Assembly (NCBI GenBank): GCA_028869185.1
Contig: JAGWTA010000004.1
Span: 1-64,000, forward strand
Reading direction: 5' to 3'
DNA: 64,000 nt
Source: Hyphomicrobiales bacterium
GTDB lineage: Bacteria > Pseudomonadota > Alphaproteobacteria > Rhizobiales > Beijerinckiaceae
Part shown: piece after piece, positions 1-7,650 of the stretch
Layout of the letters: each line of letters begins with the position of its first letter
Numbering within the stretch: position 1 is the stretch's first letter
Notes under the pieces: generated by a model
What the model saw: only the letters and a program-made list of their open reading frames with translations
Told to the model about the DNA's origin: nothing
Database searches by the model: none
Program-made: the position numbers and the translations under genes

Positions 1-1
1 G

Positions 2-1000
2 CCGACGCTCGTTTTCCCCCCGGAAATCCCGGTCGACATACAGGCCCGCGAACAGAAAGTGCTGGCCGCCGATCTCGCGCAATTGCGCGACACGCTCGCC
101 AATCTCGACAAGCAGATGGCGCAGAAAGCCGCCACGCGCAAACGGCTGGAGGCGTCCATCGCCTATCAGGTTGCGCTGATGGATACGCTGCACGGCCGCG
201 TCGGCATGCGCCAAAGCGCCATCAGGATGAACGTCGGCACCAAGGTCAATCTCTACGACGCGCAGGAGGCTTTGCAGAAGTCGCAGGCGCAGCTCGCCTC
301 GGACAAGGGCCAGCTCGTCGAGACCGACGCCGCGATGGCCGAAATCGTCAGCCAGAAGAACAAGGCGATCGCGCAATTCATCGCCGACAACGAAGGCAAG
401 CTGGCCGAGACCGCGCGCAAGGGAGACGAAACGGCGCAGCAGCTCGCCAAGGCGCAGGCGCGTCTTGCGCGCACGCATCTGACCGCGCCGATCGATGGCG
501 TCGTGCAGCAAAATGCGGTGACGACCATTGGGCAGGTAGTCACAACCGGTCAGCAATTGATGACGATCGCACCGCTCGACGGACCCTTGCAGGTGGAAGC
601 CTATGTCTCCAACATCGACATCGGTTTCGTGAAGGCGGGGCAGGAGGCCGAAGTGAAAATCGACGCCTTTCCCTTCACGCGTTTTGGAACGGTGCGCGGC
701 AAAGTCGTTCGCGTCGCTCACGACGCCATCGACGAGCAGGAGGCGCGCCGCGCGCAAGCCAACGCCACCGCGACAGCCAATGCGACAGCGCCCAATCTCG
801 CGCCTGGCCAGCCGCAGAATTTCGTCTTTCCCATCCTCATCGAGATGGAAAAGGCGGCCATGAAAATCGACGGCGCCGAAATTCCGCTTCTGCCGGGCAT
901 GACGGTGACGGCCGAAGTCAAAACCGACCAGCGCCGCATCATCGACTACCTCATGTCCCCCATCGCCAAAATCGGCGCGGAAGCCATGAAGGAACGGTGA
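2..1000 (+). CDS. HlyD-family periplasmic adaptor (type I secretion), 5' partial
   Basis: The reading frame is open to the left edge, so the N-terminal membrane anchor lies outside the window and the in-frame GTG at 59 is unlikely to be the start. The visible part has a long Ala/Gln/Lys-rich coiled-coil hairpin (roughly codons 20-150). A lipoyl-like stretch follows around the residues LTAPIDGVVQ, then a beta-barrel segment and a C-terminal RRIIDYLMSPI motif typical of HlyD/PrtE adaptors. Such proteins bridge an inner-membrane ABC exporter and an outer-membrane TolC-like channel. Its ABC partner would be expected upstream, outside the window. The substrate is unknown. Confidence 0.85.
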   Translation, partial: PTLVFPPEIPVDIQAREQKVLAADLAQLRDTLANLDKQMAQKAATRKRLEASIAYQVALMDTLHGRVGMRQSAIRMNVGTKVNLYDAQEALQKSQAQLASDKGQLVETDAAMAEIVSQKNKAIAQFIADNEGKLAETARKGDETAQQLAKAQARLARTHLTAPIDGVVQQNAVTTIGQVVTTGQQLMTIAPLDGPLQVEAYVSNIDIGFVKAGQEAEVKIDAFPFTRFGTVRGKVVRVAHDAIDEQEARRAQANATATANATAPNLAPGQPQNFVFPILIEMEKAAMKIDGAEIPLLPGMTVTAEVKTDQRRIIDYLMSPIAKIGAEAMKER

Positions 1001-1278
1001 GGCGCGCTCCACCGAAATGGCGCCGTCGCAATCACGCGCGCCTGATCAGGTTGACTCAAGCAGTCAGGACGCCAACGATGGCAAATCCGACGCGCGGGTG
1101 TGCGGAAGATTGGATCGTCGCAATGCGGCGCGTTGCTTGTCCTCTGCCTATGCTTGGCGGCGTTCGCAAGCTGGCGGCGCGAAGCGATCACAGGGGTGCA
1201 TACGTAGACGACCACGTTTCGAAATAGCGACGTCCGCGCGGAGCGATGTATTGCGCGCTGCGCCATTGGGAGCATCGC

Positions 1279-2223
1279 ATGCGCATCTTCGTTGTCGGCA
1301 ATTATATGAACGCCAACTTTCTGCACGTTCCGCACCTTCCGCACACCGGGGAATCCGTCGCCGCGACGGGAGTGTTTCGCGAGCACGGCGGCAAGGGTCT
1401 TAATTTGGCGGTTGCGCTGCACAGACTTGGCGCAGACGTCGCCCTGAAAATGGCGATCGGTCGGGATGAGGCGGGCGCGTCGGTTGTGCGCGCCCTGCGC
1501 GCCATGAACATGAATGTTTCCGGCGTCGTGGAGACGGACGAGCCGTCGGGTTTTGGCGTTGGTTTCATCGCCGCCGATGGCGGCAATTTCCTGTCGGCCT
1601 ATCTCGGCGCCAATCTGCTGCTCGATGAATCGCATATCTTCGCCGCCGCCGCCGACGTGGAGCGCGCCGACTGGATTTTGGGACAGTTCGAGGCGCCGGA
1701 ACCGGCAATCGCGGCGGCCTTTCGCCTGGGGCGCGCAGCAGGCGCGCGAACCTATCTCAATCCTTCGCCCTGGCGCGAGCCGGACGCGGCGCTGTTCGCT
1801 GCCTGCGACGCTCTCGTGATGAACGAGAGCGAGTCGGCGCGCTTTTTCGACAGCCCTGCGCTCGAAAATGCATCGCTCGACGTTTGGCGGCAGGCGTTGC
1901 GCGACCATGCGCGCGCGCGCAGCTGGCAGGGCGAATGGCTGGTGGCGACGCTGGCTGCGCGCGGCGCCATCGCGCGCGATCGCGCTGGGAAAATCCACTA
2001 TGCGCCCGGTTTTGCGATCGATCAGATGGACGCCACGGGCGCAGGCGACGCATTCGGCGCCGGTTTCGTCTGGGCGTTGCAAAGCGGTCGGCAAGATCCG
2101 CTGGCTTTCGCCAACGCCTGCGGCGCTCTGGTGGCGCGCCGTATCGGCATTCTGGAGTGGTTGCCTGGCGCAGGGGAAGTCGAAGCTTTTTTGCGGCAGG
2201 CGCGTGCGGTCACGTCAGCTTGA
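1279..2223 (+). CDS. PfkB-family (ribokinase-like) carbohydrate kinase
   Basis: This 314-residue protein has both PfkB signatures: GGKGLNLAVA at residues 37-46 and the DATGAGDAF catalytic/anion-hole motif at 251-259, where the final Asp is the expected base. The ATG at 1279 is preferred over an in-frame ATG at 1246 because GGGAG sits at 1268-1272 and the family begins with the strand seen in MRIFVVGN. The family phosphorylates sugars or nucleosides with ATP. The exact substrate cannot be read from sequence. Its last 14 bases overlap the 3' end of the convergent GntR remnant, which suggests the pair once formed a small sugar-use locus. Confidence 0.85.
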   Translation: MRIFVVGNYMNANFLHVPHLPHTGESVAATGVFREHGGKGLNLAVALHRLGADVALKMAIGRDEAGASVVRALRAMNMNVSGVVETDEPSGFGVGFIAADGGNFLSAYLGANLLLDESHIFAAAADVERADWILGQFEAPEPAIAAAFRLGRAAGARTYLNPSPWREPDAALFAACDALVMNESESARFFDSPALENASLDVWRQALRDHARARSWQGEWLVATLAARGAIARDRAGKIHYAPGFAIDQMDATGAGDAFGAGFVWALQSGRQDPLAFANACGALVARRIGILEWLPGAGEVEAFLRQARAVTSA

Positions 2224-2539
2224 GGCGGTAAATATAGGCGTCGCCGCGGAACGTGCCTTCGACATATTCAACGATCTGACCGCTCAGCGCGCGCGTCCTG
2301 CGTTTGAATAGCAGGCACGGCAACGGCGTCGCGAAACCGAACGCACGGCATTCCACAGCCGAAGCCAGCACAGCTTCCACCGTTTGTTCGGCGTCCTTGA
2401 GACGGATGTCGCAGACGCGCTGGATGTAGTGATAGGCAGACCCCTCGACATTCCAGTCTGCGAGTTCAGGGGCGATCGTCAAATCATACCATGCAACTTC
2501 GCGCGACAGCGGCGTGCCGTCGCCAAACCGCAAACGCAC
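2210..2539 (-). pseudogene. GntR/HutC-family regulator remnant (UTRA ligand-binding domain only)
   Basis: The residues match the C-terminal effector (UTRA) domain of HutC-type GntR regulators, from RLRFGDGTPLS to the terminal strand GDAYIYRLKL. A whole family member is about 240 residues with an N-terminal winged helix. Here only about 110 remain: upstream of the GTG at 2539 the frame continues about 18 codons into a TGA with no helix-turn-helix. The loss coincides with the left edge of the accessory cassette. The missing N-terminal half is not found at the right edge near 7300-7400, so this was not a simple clean insertion. It is probably non-functional. Confidence 0.75.
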
Positions 2540-3722
2540 GAGAGCCCTTAGCGGCGAATTCGTTCGCTGCTTGAAAAAGTGTCAATCCGTGTCTTTCGCG
2601 GTGGCGTGGGCCACGAGCGACTTTCCCGCAGTTAAAGCTCTTACGGCTCACAAAAAGAAGATCCGTGTCGGGGTGGTGGGGCTGCACTTCAATCGAACCA
2701 GTCCTGATTTCATTAAGGCACATCTCAAGAACAAGCGAGTGCGGTTCCTGCATTCCGGCTCTGGTGTCTTTCATCCGAAGGCGTTCTTGTTCGAATACGA
2801 GGGTGGAGCATGGGAGTGCATCATCGGAAGCGCTAATCTGACGAATGGCGCATTTACGGAAAACGATGAGATATGCTTGCTGTTCAATTCGAAAACAGCC
2901 GGCAAGCATCTGGCCAGCGATCTGAAGGCAGCAATAGACGACTATTTCGAGCGTGCAGAACCGTTCGATCCAGACGAACTGCCTTTTTACCGCGTGTTGT
3001 GGGATCGGGCCCGTCGTCGTGCGAATGCCGAGAAGAAGCGAGCAGCAGCATCTTCGATCGGGCGCTCGCCACTCAAAACCAAACTGCTGAAGCTTTCTTG
3101 GCACCAGTATTCGAAGCGAGTGAGAGATGACCAGCATCATTCTGTGAAGGACCGAGCGGCTGTCCTGAAGGAGGCTCGTGCGCTGTTTGAAGAAACAGTG
3201 AGTTTTGCGAACATGCCGGACGACACGCGGAAAAACCTGGCAGGGTTCAAAGGCAGCGAAGATGTAAAATGGGGCTGTTTCGGCTCGATGAAGAGCGCGC
3301 GGACCTTCAAGACATTGGTCAATGACAACAATGCCCATATCTCTGCGGCACTGGACGTTATTCCTGCAGCTGGAGAGATTACGCGAGAGCAGTATCTCGA
3401 TTACGTGCAGACGTTCACGCACGCTTTTCCGCATGACAAGGGCCATGGGCTCGCGACAGTTACCCGCTTGCTCGCAATGAAAAGACCGGACTATTTCGTA
3501 TGCTTGGATGGACCTAACATCGGCGGAGTGAAAAAAGCATTTGGCATTCACCTCAAGCGACATGACTACGAATTATATTGGGATGGCGTGATCGAGCGTA
3601 TGCTGATGTCTGTGTGGTGGAATGCGCCCCGCCCTTTGAAGAAGCTCGAAGCACAAATTTGGGACGGACGCGCGGCGTTCCTGGATTCTTTATTCTACAA
3701 TCCTGATTGGTTGGAGGCATAA
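2514..3722 (+). CDS. phospholipase D-like nuclease-type protein
   Basis: This protein of about 400 residues carries a single HKD-like motif. Counting from the first possible start, it has His87-x-Lys89 followed by Glu94 in place of the usual Asp, then the GSANLT signature at 105-110. One-motif PLD proteins such as Nuc or BfiI dimerise to build one active site and are mostly nucleases. The C-terminal half (residues about 190-402), including DYFVCLDGPN and YWDGVIERM, is not recognised. The true start is unclear. The GTG at 2514 lies inside the GntR remnant, and the PLD-like homology begins only around codon 14-20, so the native N-terminus may have been replaced at the junction. The gene is less GC-rich than its neighbours and only 1 nt from the next gene. 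Confidence 0.6.
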   Translation: MPSPNRKRTRALSGEFVRCLKKCQSVSFAVAWATSDFPAVKALTAHKKKIRVGVVGLHFNRTSPDFIKAHLKNKRVRFLHSGSGVFHPKAFLFEYEGGAWECIIGSANLTNGAFTENDEICLLFNSKTAGKHLASDLKAAIDDYFERAEPFDPDELPFYRVLWDRARRRANAEKKRAAASSIGRSPLKTKLLKLSWHQYSKRVRDDQHHSVKDRAAVLKEARALFEETVSFANMPDDTRKNLAGFKGSEDVKWGCFGSMKSARTFKTLVNDNNAHISAALDVIPAAGEITREQYLDYVQTFTHAFPHDKGHGLATVTRLLAMKRPDYFVCLDGPNIGGVKKAFGIHLKRHDYELYWDGVIERMLMSVWWNAPRPLKKLEAQIWDGRAAFLDSLFYNPDWLEA

Positions 3723-3723
3723 C

Positions 3724-4542
3724 ATGAAGATCGCACTTTCTCCGATCAATCGCACGCAAGAGGAGTTCAAGAAGCTGTGTGACCTCGGAGGCGGTCCAAA
3801 GGGCGGGCCTGCGAGAGTGCGCGTACAAGAGTTGCTACGTGCCAGCGGCAAGTCTCTGAATCAGGTGGCGTACGCTGAGGCGGCAGAGCACTTTTCTGAG
3901 CTATCAGATCGAAATCCGTGGCACTTGTGTTTTGCGATAGGTCTCTGCTGGGGACACTTGGCCAAACTCGACCTAGATTTTTGCGATGCCGCAACGCGTG
4001 CCTTGGCGACGTTGAACGACGCAGACATAAGAGTCGCCTCAAAATTTCACTACGAACGCGGACCGCTCCCGATCGAGCAATCCTTGCGCGGCGGCTATCT
4101 TCTTTTTCAATCCGTCAAGCTGCCGGACGCTCTGCCGACCACGCTTTCTGGCATTCGGAAATGCCAGAACGATTGGATGAAGCCGATTGCCAACAAGGCG
4201 ACGAGGCCAAAGTACATAGGCGTCTGGAACGCGACCGCCATGTTCATGACCGCACTCTTCGCGATGCCCGCCCTTGCGGAGACGCTGATCACTAACGACG
4301 TCTTGCTTCCCCCGGGCGGCCCGATATCAGTAGGGCTGTCTCTACTTCATCAAGCCCACGTCATTAAGCACCCGCCGGCAATCAAATTGGATGAGGGTGA
4401 AGTGGAACTCGGCGCGATCGCTGAAGATAATGGGTCATTCGTCGATGTGCGCGCGGGACTCGCCGACTGGAGCCTGATCGACGTCCACAGCGGATTATAC
4501 ATGCTTGGAACACGATTGCCGCAGTCGAAGGAATGGTTTTAG
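3724..4542 (+). CDS. unrecognised protein in the accessory cassette
   Basis: This 272-residue protein starts one base after the stop of the PLD-like gene and its stop overlaps the start region of the helicase gene, so the three are probably co-transcribed and translationally coupled. I recognise no family. It is predicted soluble and largely helical, with no signal peptide; a hydrophobic stretch around residues 165-185 (AMFMTALFAMPALAETL) could be a core helix or a membrane segment. Base composition is visibly lower in GC than the chromosome and similar to the preceding gene, which suggests the two arrived together. No function is assigned. Confidence 0.7.
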   Translation: MKIALSPINRTQEEFKKLCDLGGGPKGGPARVRVQELLRASGKSLNQVAYAEAAEHFSELSDRNPWHLCFAIGLCWGHLAKLDLDFCDAATRALATLNDADIRVASKFHYERGPLPIEQSLRGGYLLFQSVKLPDALPTTLSGIRKCQNDWMKPIANKATRPKYIGVWNATAMFMTALFAMPALAETLITNDVLLPPGGPISVGLSLLHQAHVIKHPPAIKLDEGEVELGAIAEDNGSFVDVRAGLADWSLIDVHSGLYMLGTRLPQSKEWF

Positions 4543-4556
4543 CACAAGAGAGCATG

Positions 4557-6629
4557 ATGGAATTCCGTATCGCCGATACCTTCACCGACGCTCTGGCGCG
4601 GCTGCCCGCCGCCGACCAGAAGGCCGTGAAGACGTCGGCGTTCGACCTGCAGACGAACCCGGAGCATCCGGGTCTGCAGATGCACCGCATCGAGCAATCG
4701 AAAGACAGGAATTTCTGGTCGGTGCGGGTCAGCCGCGACATTCGCATCATTGTCCACAAGACCGAGGCGAGCATGCTGCTCGCCTATGTCGATCACCACG
4801 ACAAGGCCTACCAATGGGCCGAGCGTCGCCGCATCGAGGCGCATCCTCGCACCGGCGCGATTCAGATCGTGGAAGTCCGCGAGCGCGTCGAGGAAATCGC
4901 GCTGCCGCTGTTTCAGGCGGCGCAGAAGCCGGCCGGGCCGCCGCCGCCATTCGCGGCTCTGTCCGACGATGATCTCATGTCCGCTGGCGTTCCGCAGGAT
5001 TGGCTCGCCGATGTGCGCGCGGCGAGCGAGGACGGGTTCCTGGATCTGGCGCCGCGCCTGCCGGCCGAGGCCGCGGAATCGTTGTTGCAGTTCGCCACGA
5101 CCGGCGAATTGAAAAAGCCGGCGCCTGCGCCCGCCGACCCGTTCGCCCATCCGGACGCCCTGCGGCGCTTTCGGGTGGTCGAGAACGTCGAGGAGCTGCG
5201 CCAGGCGCTCGACTATCCCTGGGACAAGTGGATGGTCTTCCTGCACCCCTCCCAGCGCGATCTCGTCCAGCGCAATTTCTCGGGCCCCGCGCGCGCTGCG
5301 GGTTCCGCCGGCACGGGTAAGACGGTCGTGGCGTTGCATCGCGCGGTGCGGCTCGCTCAGTCTTCGCCCGACGCGCGCGTGCTGCTCACCACATTCTCCG
5401 ATCCGCTCGCCGCCGCCCTCGAACAGAAGGTTCGCGTCCTCGCAGGGCCGGACGCGGGCGTGATCCCCCGCATTCGCGTGGCGTCGCTAAACACCATCGC
5501 GGCCGAGCTTCATGAATTGGCCTTCGGCCAGCGCTCGCATGTCGCCAGGGACGAACTGGTCGCCCGTGCGCTCGAGATGGCGGGCGAACTGGTCGAGCCA
5601 AAGCCGAACGCGAATTTTGTACGATCAGAATGGGCGAACGTCGTCGATGCCTGGCAGGTCGGTTCGGTCGAGGACTACCTCGCCGTACCGCGGCTCGGAC
5701 GGAAGATGCGGCTCGGCTCTAAACAGCGCGAGCGCCTCTGGCCGGTGTTCGCGGCCGCGCGCAGAACAATCGAGGACCGAGGGTTCTTCACCTGGCCGCG
5801 CGTGTTTTCGTCAGTCGCGGATTTCTTCGCGAAGCGGTCGGAGAAGCCGTTCACGCACATCGTGGTGGATGAGGCGCAGGATCTTGGCGTGCCCGAATTG
5901 CGGTTTCTCGCGGCGATCTCTGGGGCCGGTGAGAACGCGTTGTTCTTCGCCGGCGATCTGGGCCAACGCATTTTCCAGCAACCGTTCTCGTGGTCTGCGC
6001 TCGGCATCGACATCCGCGGCCGTTCGACCACACTGAAGGTCAACTACCGCACCTCGCACCAGATCCGCCGCGCGGCCGATCGCTTGCTGCCAGCGTCGTT
6101 GCGGGATGTCGATGGTGTGCAGGACAATCGGAAGGGCACAGTGTCGGTTTTCAACGGTCCCGAGCCGTCTGTCGTGGTGGCGCCCAGTGAAGTTGCGGAA
6201 ATCGAGGCCGTGGTAGCTTTCGTCAAGGCGGCGGTCGAGGAAGGCATCGATCCCGGCGAGATCGGACTTTTCGTCCGAACGCCCGATCTGCTTTCCCGCG
6301 CGCGCGCCGTGGTGAAGGTCGCTGGCTTCGAATGTGTGGAATTGACGGACCGGGGCCACAAGACTGACGGCCGCATCGCCATCGGGACCATGCATCTGGC
6401 GAAAGGCCTGGAATTCAAGGTCGTCGCGGTCGTCGCCTGCGACGACGATGCGCTGCCGCTTCGCGCCCGCGTCGAGGCCGCCGCGGACGAGGTCGAACTC
6501 GAGGACGTCTACGAGACCGAGCGGCAGTTGCTCTACGTCGCTGCGACCCGCGCGCGGGATCGTCTAATGATCAGCGCAACGGCGCCGGGTTCCGAATACC
6601 TGCAGGATTTTGCGCCGGCCGATCCGTAA
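4557..6629 (+). CDS. RelE/ParE-like domain fused to UvrD/Rep-type DNA helicase
   Basis: The first ~100 residues resemble a RelE/ParE toxin fold, with the pattern WSVRVSRDIRIIV then YVDHHDKAYQWAERR. They are followed by a superfamily 1 helicase: Walker A GSAGTGKT at about residues 249-256, Walker B VVDEAQDLG, motif III FFAGDLGQRI, motif IV KVNYRTSHQIRR, and motif VI LLYVAATRARDRL near the end. UvrD-like proteins translocate on single-stranded DNA using ATP. The start is placed at ATG 4557 (or 4554) because AAGAGAG lies just upstream; ATG 4533 would overlap the previous gene by 10 nt. The N-terminal domain may bind the partner or nucleic acid rather than act as a toxin. Helicases of this shape are widespread and often poorly characterised. 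Confidence 0.85.
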   Translation: MEFRIADTFTDALARLPAADQKAVKTSAFDLQTNPEHPGLQMHRIEQSKDRNFWSVRVSRDIRIIVHKTEASMLLAYVDHHDKAYQWAERRRIEAHPRTGAIQIVEVRERVEEIALPLFQAAQKPAGPPPPFAALSDDDLMSAGVPQDWLADVRAASEDGFLDLAPRLPAEAAESLLQFATTGELKKPAPAPADPFAHPDALRRFRVVENVEELRQALDYPWDKWMVFLHPSQRDLVQRNFSGPARAAGSAGTGKTVVALHRAVRLAQSSPDARVLLTTFSDPLAAALEQKVRVLAGPDAGVIPRIRVASLNTIAAELHELAFGQRSHVARDELVARALEMAGELVEPKPNANFVRSEWANVVDAWQVGSVEDYLAVPRLGRKMRLGSKQRERLWPVFAAARRTIEDRGFFTWPRVFSSVADFFAKRSEKPFTHIVVDEAQDLGVPELRFLAAISGAGENALFFAGDLGQRIFQQPFSWSALGIDIRGRSTTLKVNYRTSHQIRRAADRLLPASLRDVDGVQDNRKGTVSVFNGPEPSVVVAPSEVAEIEAVVAFVKAAVEEGIDPGEIGLFVRTPDLLSRARAVVKVAGFECVELTDRGHKTDGRIAIGTMHLAKGLEFKVVAVVACDDDALPLRARVEAAADEVELEDVYETERQLLYVAATRARDRLMISATAPGSEYLQDFAPADP

Positions 6630-6647
6630 GCGGCGGGCCGCAGGTTT

Positions 6648-7295
6648 TCAGTTGACCGATTGCGTCGCCGCCGTGGTCCCTGCAATCCGATAACGGACAT
6701 CATTTGCAACGACGGAACCATCGCGCTTCATGCGCTGCAAGAGCTTGCGAACGTTGTCGTGCACTCGCTTCGACGGGGTTCCGCGTGCGAGCCTCGCGGC
6801 TAGCTGGGCGGGCGTGGCTGGACACTCCGCCAGTTCCCGCAGGATGAGCTCGCGAGCCTGAGGGTTGCGCGTCCGCTTGCTTGTCGAGGTCGCGGCGGGG
6901 AAAGACCCGACGCGCTCTTCCGGCGTGGGGGCCGGCGGATTGCTTACGCTGGCTGCAACGTGCTCGACGATCGCGTCGATGCCGATCAATTCCTGTTCGG
7001 CCGCGGTTTGGGCCGACTTTGCAATGGTGCGGCCGATTGTCGTCATGACGAAGCGCCGGGCAAACGGCGACATGGGCTTGAAGCCTCCGGGCTGCGGCTC
7101 AGACAGGCCCTCCGCCGTTGGCGGCGAAAACCATTCGTCGATCCGCGGCAGCACTAAACTCTCGCAGATCGCAATTTCCTCTTCGTCGAAGCCGTTCCTG
7201 AACAGGGTTTCGATGAAGAAATTTGGATCCTTCATCGCTTCGCCGTGGCGCGCGAGCAACTCGACTACCCCTGCTGTAACGTCACCTTTGACCAT
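6648..7295 (-). CDS. uncharacterised protein with C-terminal winged-helix-like region
   Basis: This 215-residue protein is convergent with the helicase gene, 18 nt between stops. The ATG at 7295 is chosen over the in-frame TTG at 7316 because a strong GGAGG (complement of 7301-7305) lies about 5 nt upstream. The N-terminal ~100 residues are acidic and helical and unrecognised. The C-terminal ~65 residues (QARELILRELAECPATPAQLAARL onward, KRVHDNVRKLLQRMKRDGSV) look like a winged helix-turn-helix, so DNA binding is likely. It may regulate or assist the adjacent cassette, but that is inference from position only. Confidence 0.65.
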   Translation of the reverse strand: MVKGDVTAGVVELLARHGEAMKDPNFFIETLFRNGFDEEEIAICESLVLPRIDEWFSPPTAEGLSEPQPGGFKPMSPFARRFVMTTIGRTIAKSAQTAAEQELIGIDAIVEHVAASVSNPPAPTPEERVGSFPAATSTSKRTRNPQARELILRELAECPATPAQLAARLARGTPSKRVHDNVRKLLQRMKRDGSVVANDVRYRIAGTTAATQSVN

Positions 7296-7403
7296 TCGAT
7301 CCTCCAAGGCGGACAAGCCGGGAGGACAATCGGGATGATCATTCCCGCAGCAGGCGCTTCACCTGCGCGAGAAAGGAACCGATTCAGAGACTTAGGGGAT
7401 TTA

Positions 7404-7477
7404 TGGCTGGGGGACCTGGATTCGAACCAAGATTAACGGAGTCAGAGTCCGCTGTTCTACCGTTGAACTATCCCCCA
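7404..7477 (-). tRNA. tRNA-Gln (anticodon CTG)
   Basis: Read on the minus strand, the gene gives a 7-bp acceptor stem starting TGGGGGA, a D-arm, an anticodon arm with the 7-nt loop CTCTGAC (anticodon CTG, reading CAG), the T-arm GGTTCGAATCC, discriminator G and an encoded CCA at 7406-7404. A U1-A72 pair is normal for glutamine tRNAs. It lies just right of the accessory cassette. I looked for a duplicated 3' end near 2540 that would mark tRNA-targeted integration and did not find one. Confidence 0.95.
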
Positions 7478-7506
7478 CCGGCGCGCGGCGCCTGCGGCGG
7501 GTTTGG

Positions 7507-7534
7507 AGGTAATCTGCGGGCCGGGGCCTGTCAA
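7507..7534 (-). promoter_or_regulatory. putative promoter of tRNA-Gln
   Basis: On the minus strand a perfect TTGACA (-35, complement of 7529-7534) is followed after 16 nt by TTACCT (-10-like, complement of 7507-7512), about 30 nt before the mature tRNA. The -35 is strong and the -10 is weak. No other promoter-like pair is closer. Confidence 0.45.
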
Positions 7535-7607
7535 CGGCTATGTCGGGCGCAGCTTGCGCGATGCCGCACGCCGGGCCTTCCCAAGCGCCGCCGGTGCGTT
7601 ATTCTAA

Positions 7608-7621
7608 ACGTAAATTTACGT
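7608..7621. promoter_or_regulatory. perfect 14-bp palindrome upstream of ppx
   Basis: ACGTAAATTTACGT is a perfect inverted repeat in an otherwise GC-rich gap, 29 nt before the ppx start. Its position between the divergent tRNA and ppx suggests a repressor or activator site, but I do not recognise the binding protein. Confidence 0.4.
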
Positions 7622-7650
7622 GGGCTTGCCGCCTGCGGCGGGAGATCGAT

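Noticed and set aside
1001-1278. Short plus-strand frames between the HlyD and kinase genes
   Set aside because: They overlap each other in different frames, lack ribosome binding sites and have no family resemblance. I see nothing definite in this spacer.
2540-7477. tRNA-Gln as the integration site of the cassette (att duplication)
   Set aside because: No copy of the tRNA 3' end was found near 2540 and no integrase gene is present, so the tRNA is only a neighbour.
7626-7641. Small hairpin CCGCC-TGC-GGCGG just before the ppx ribosome binding site as a translation switch
   Set aside because: Short GC-rich hairpins are expected by chance at this base composition; no supporting alternative structure was seen.
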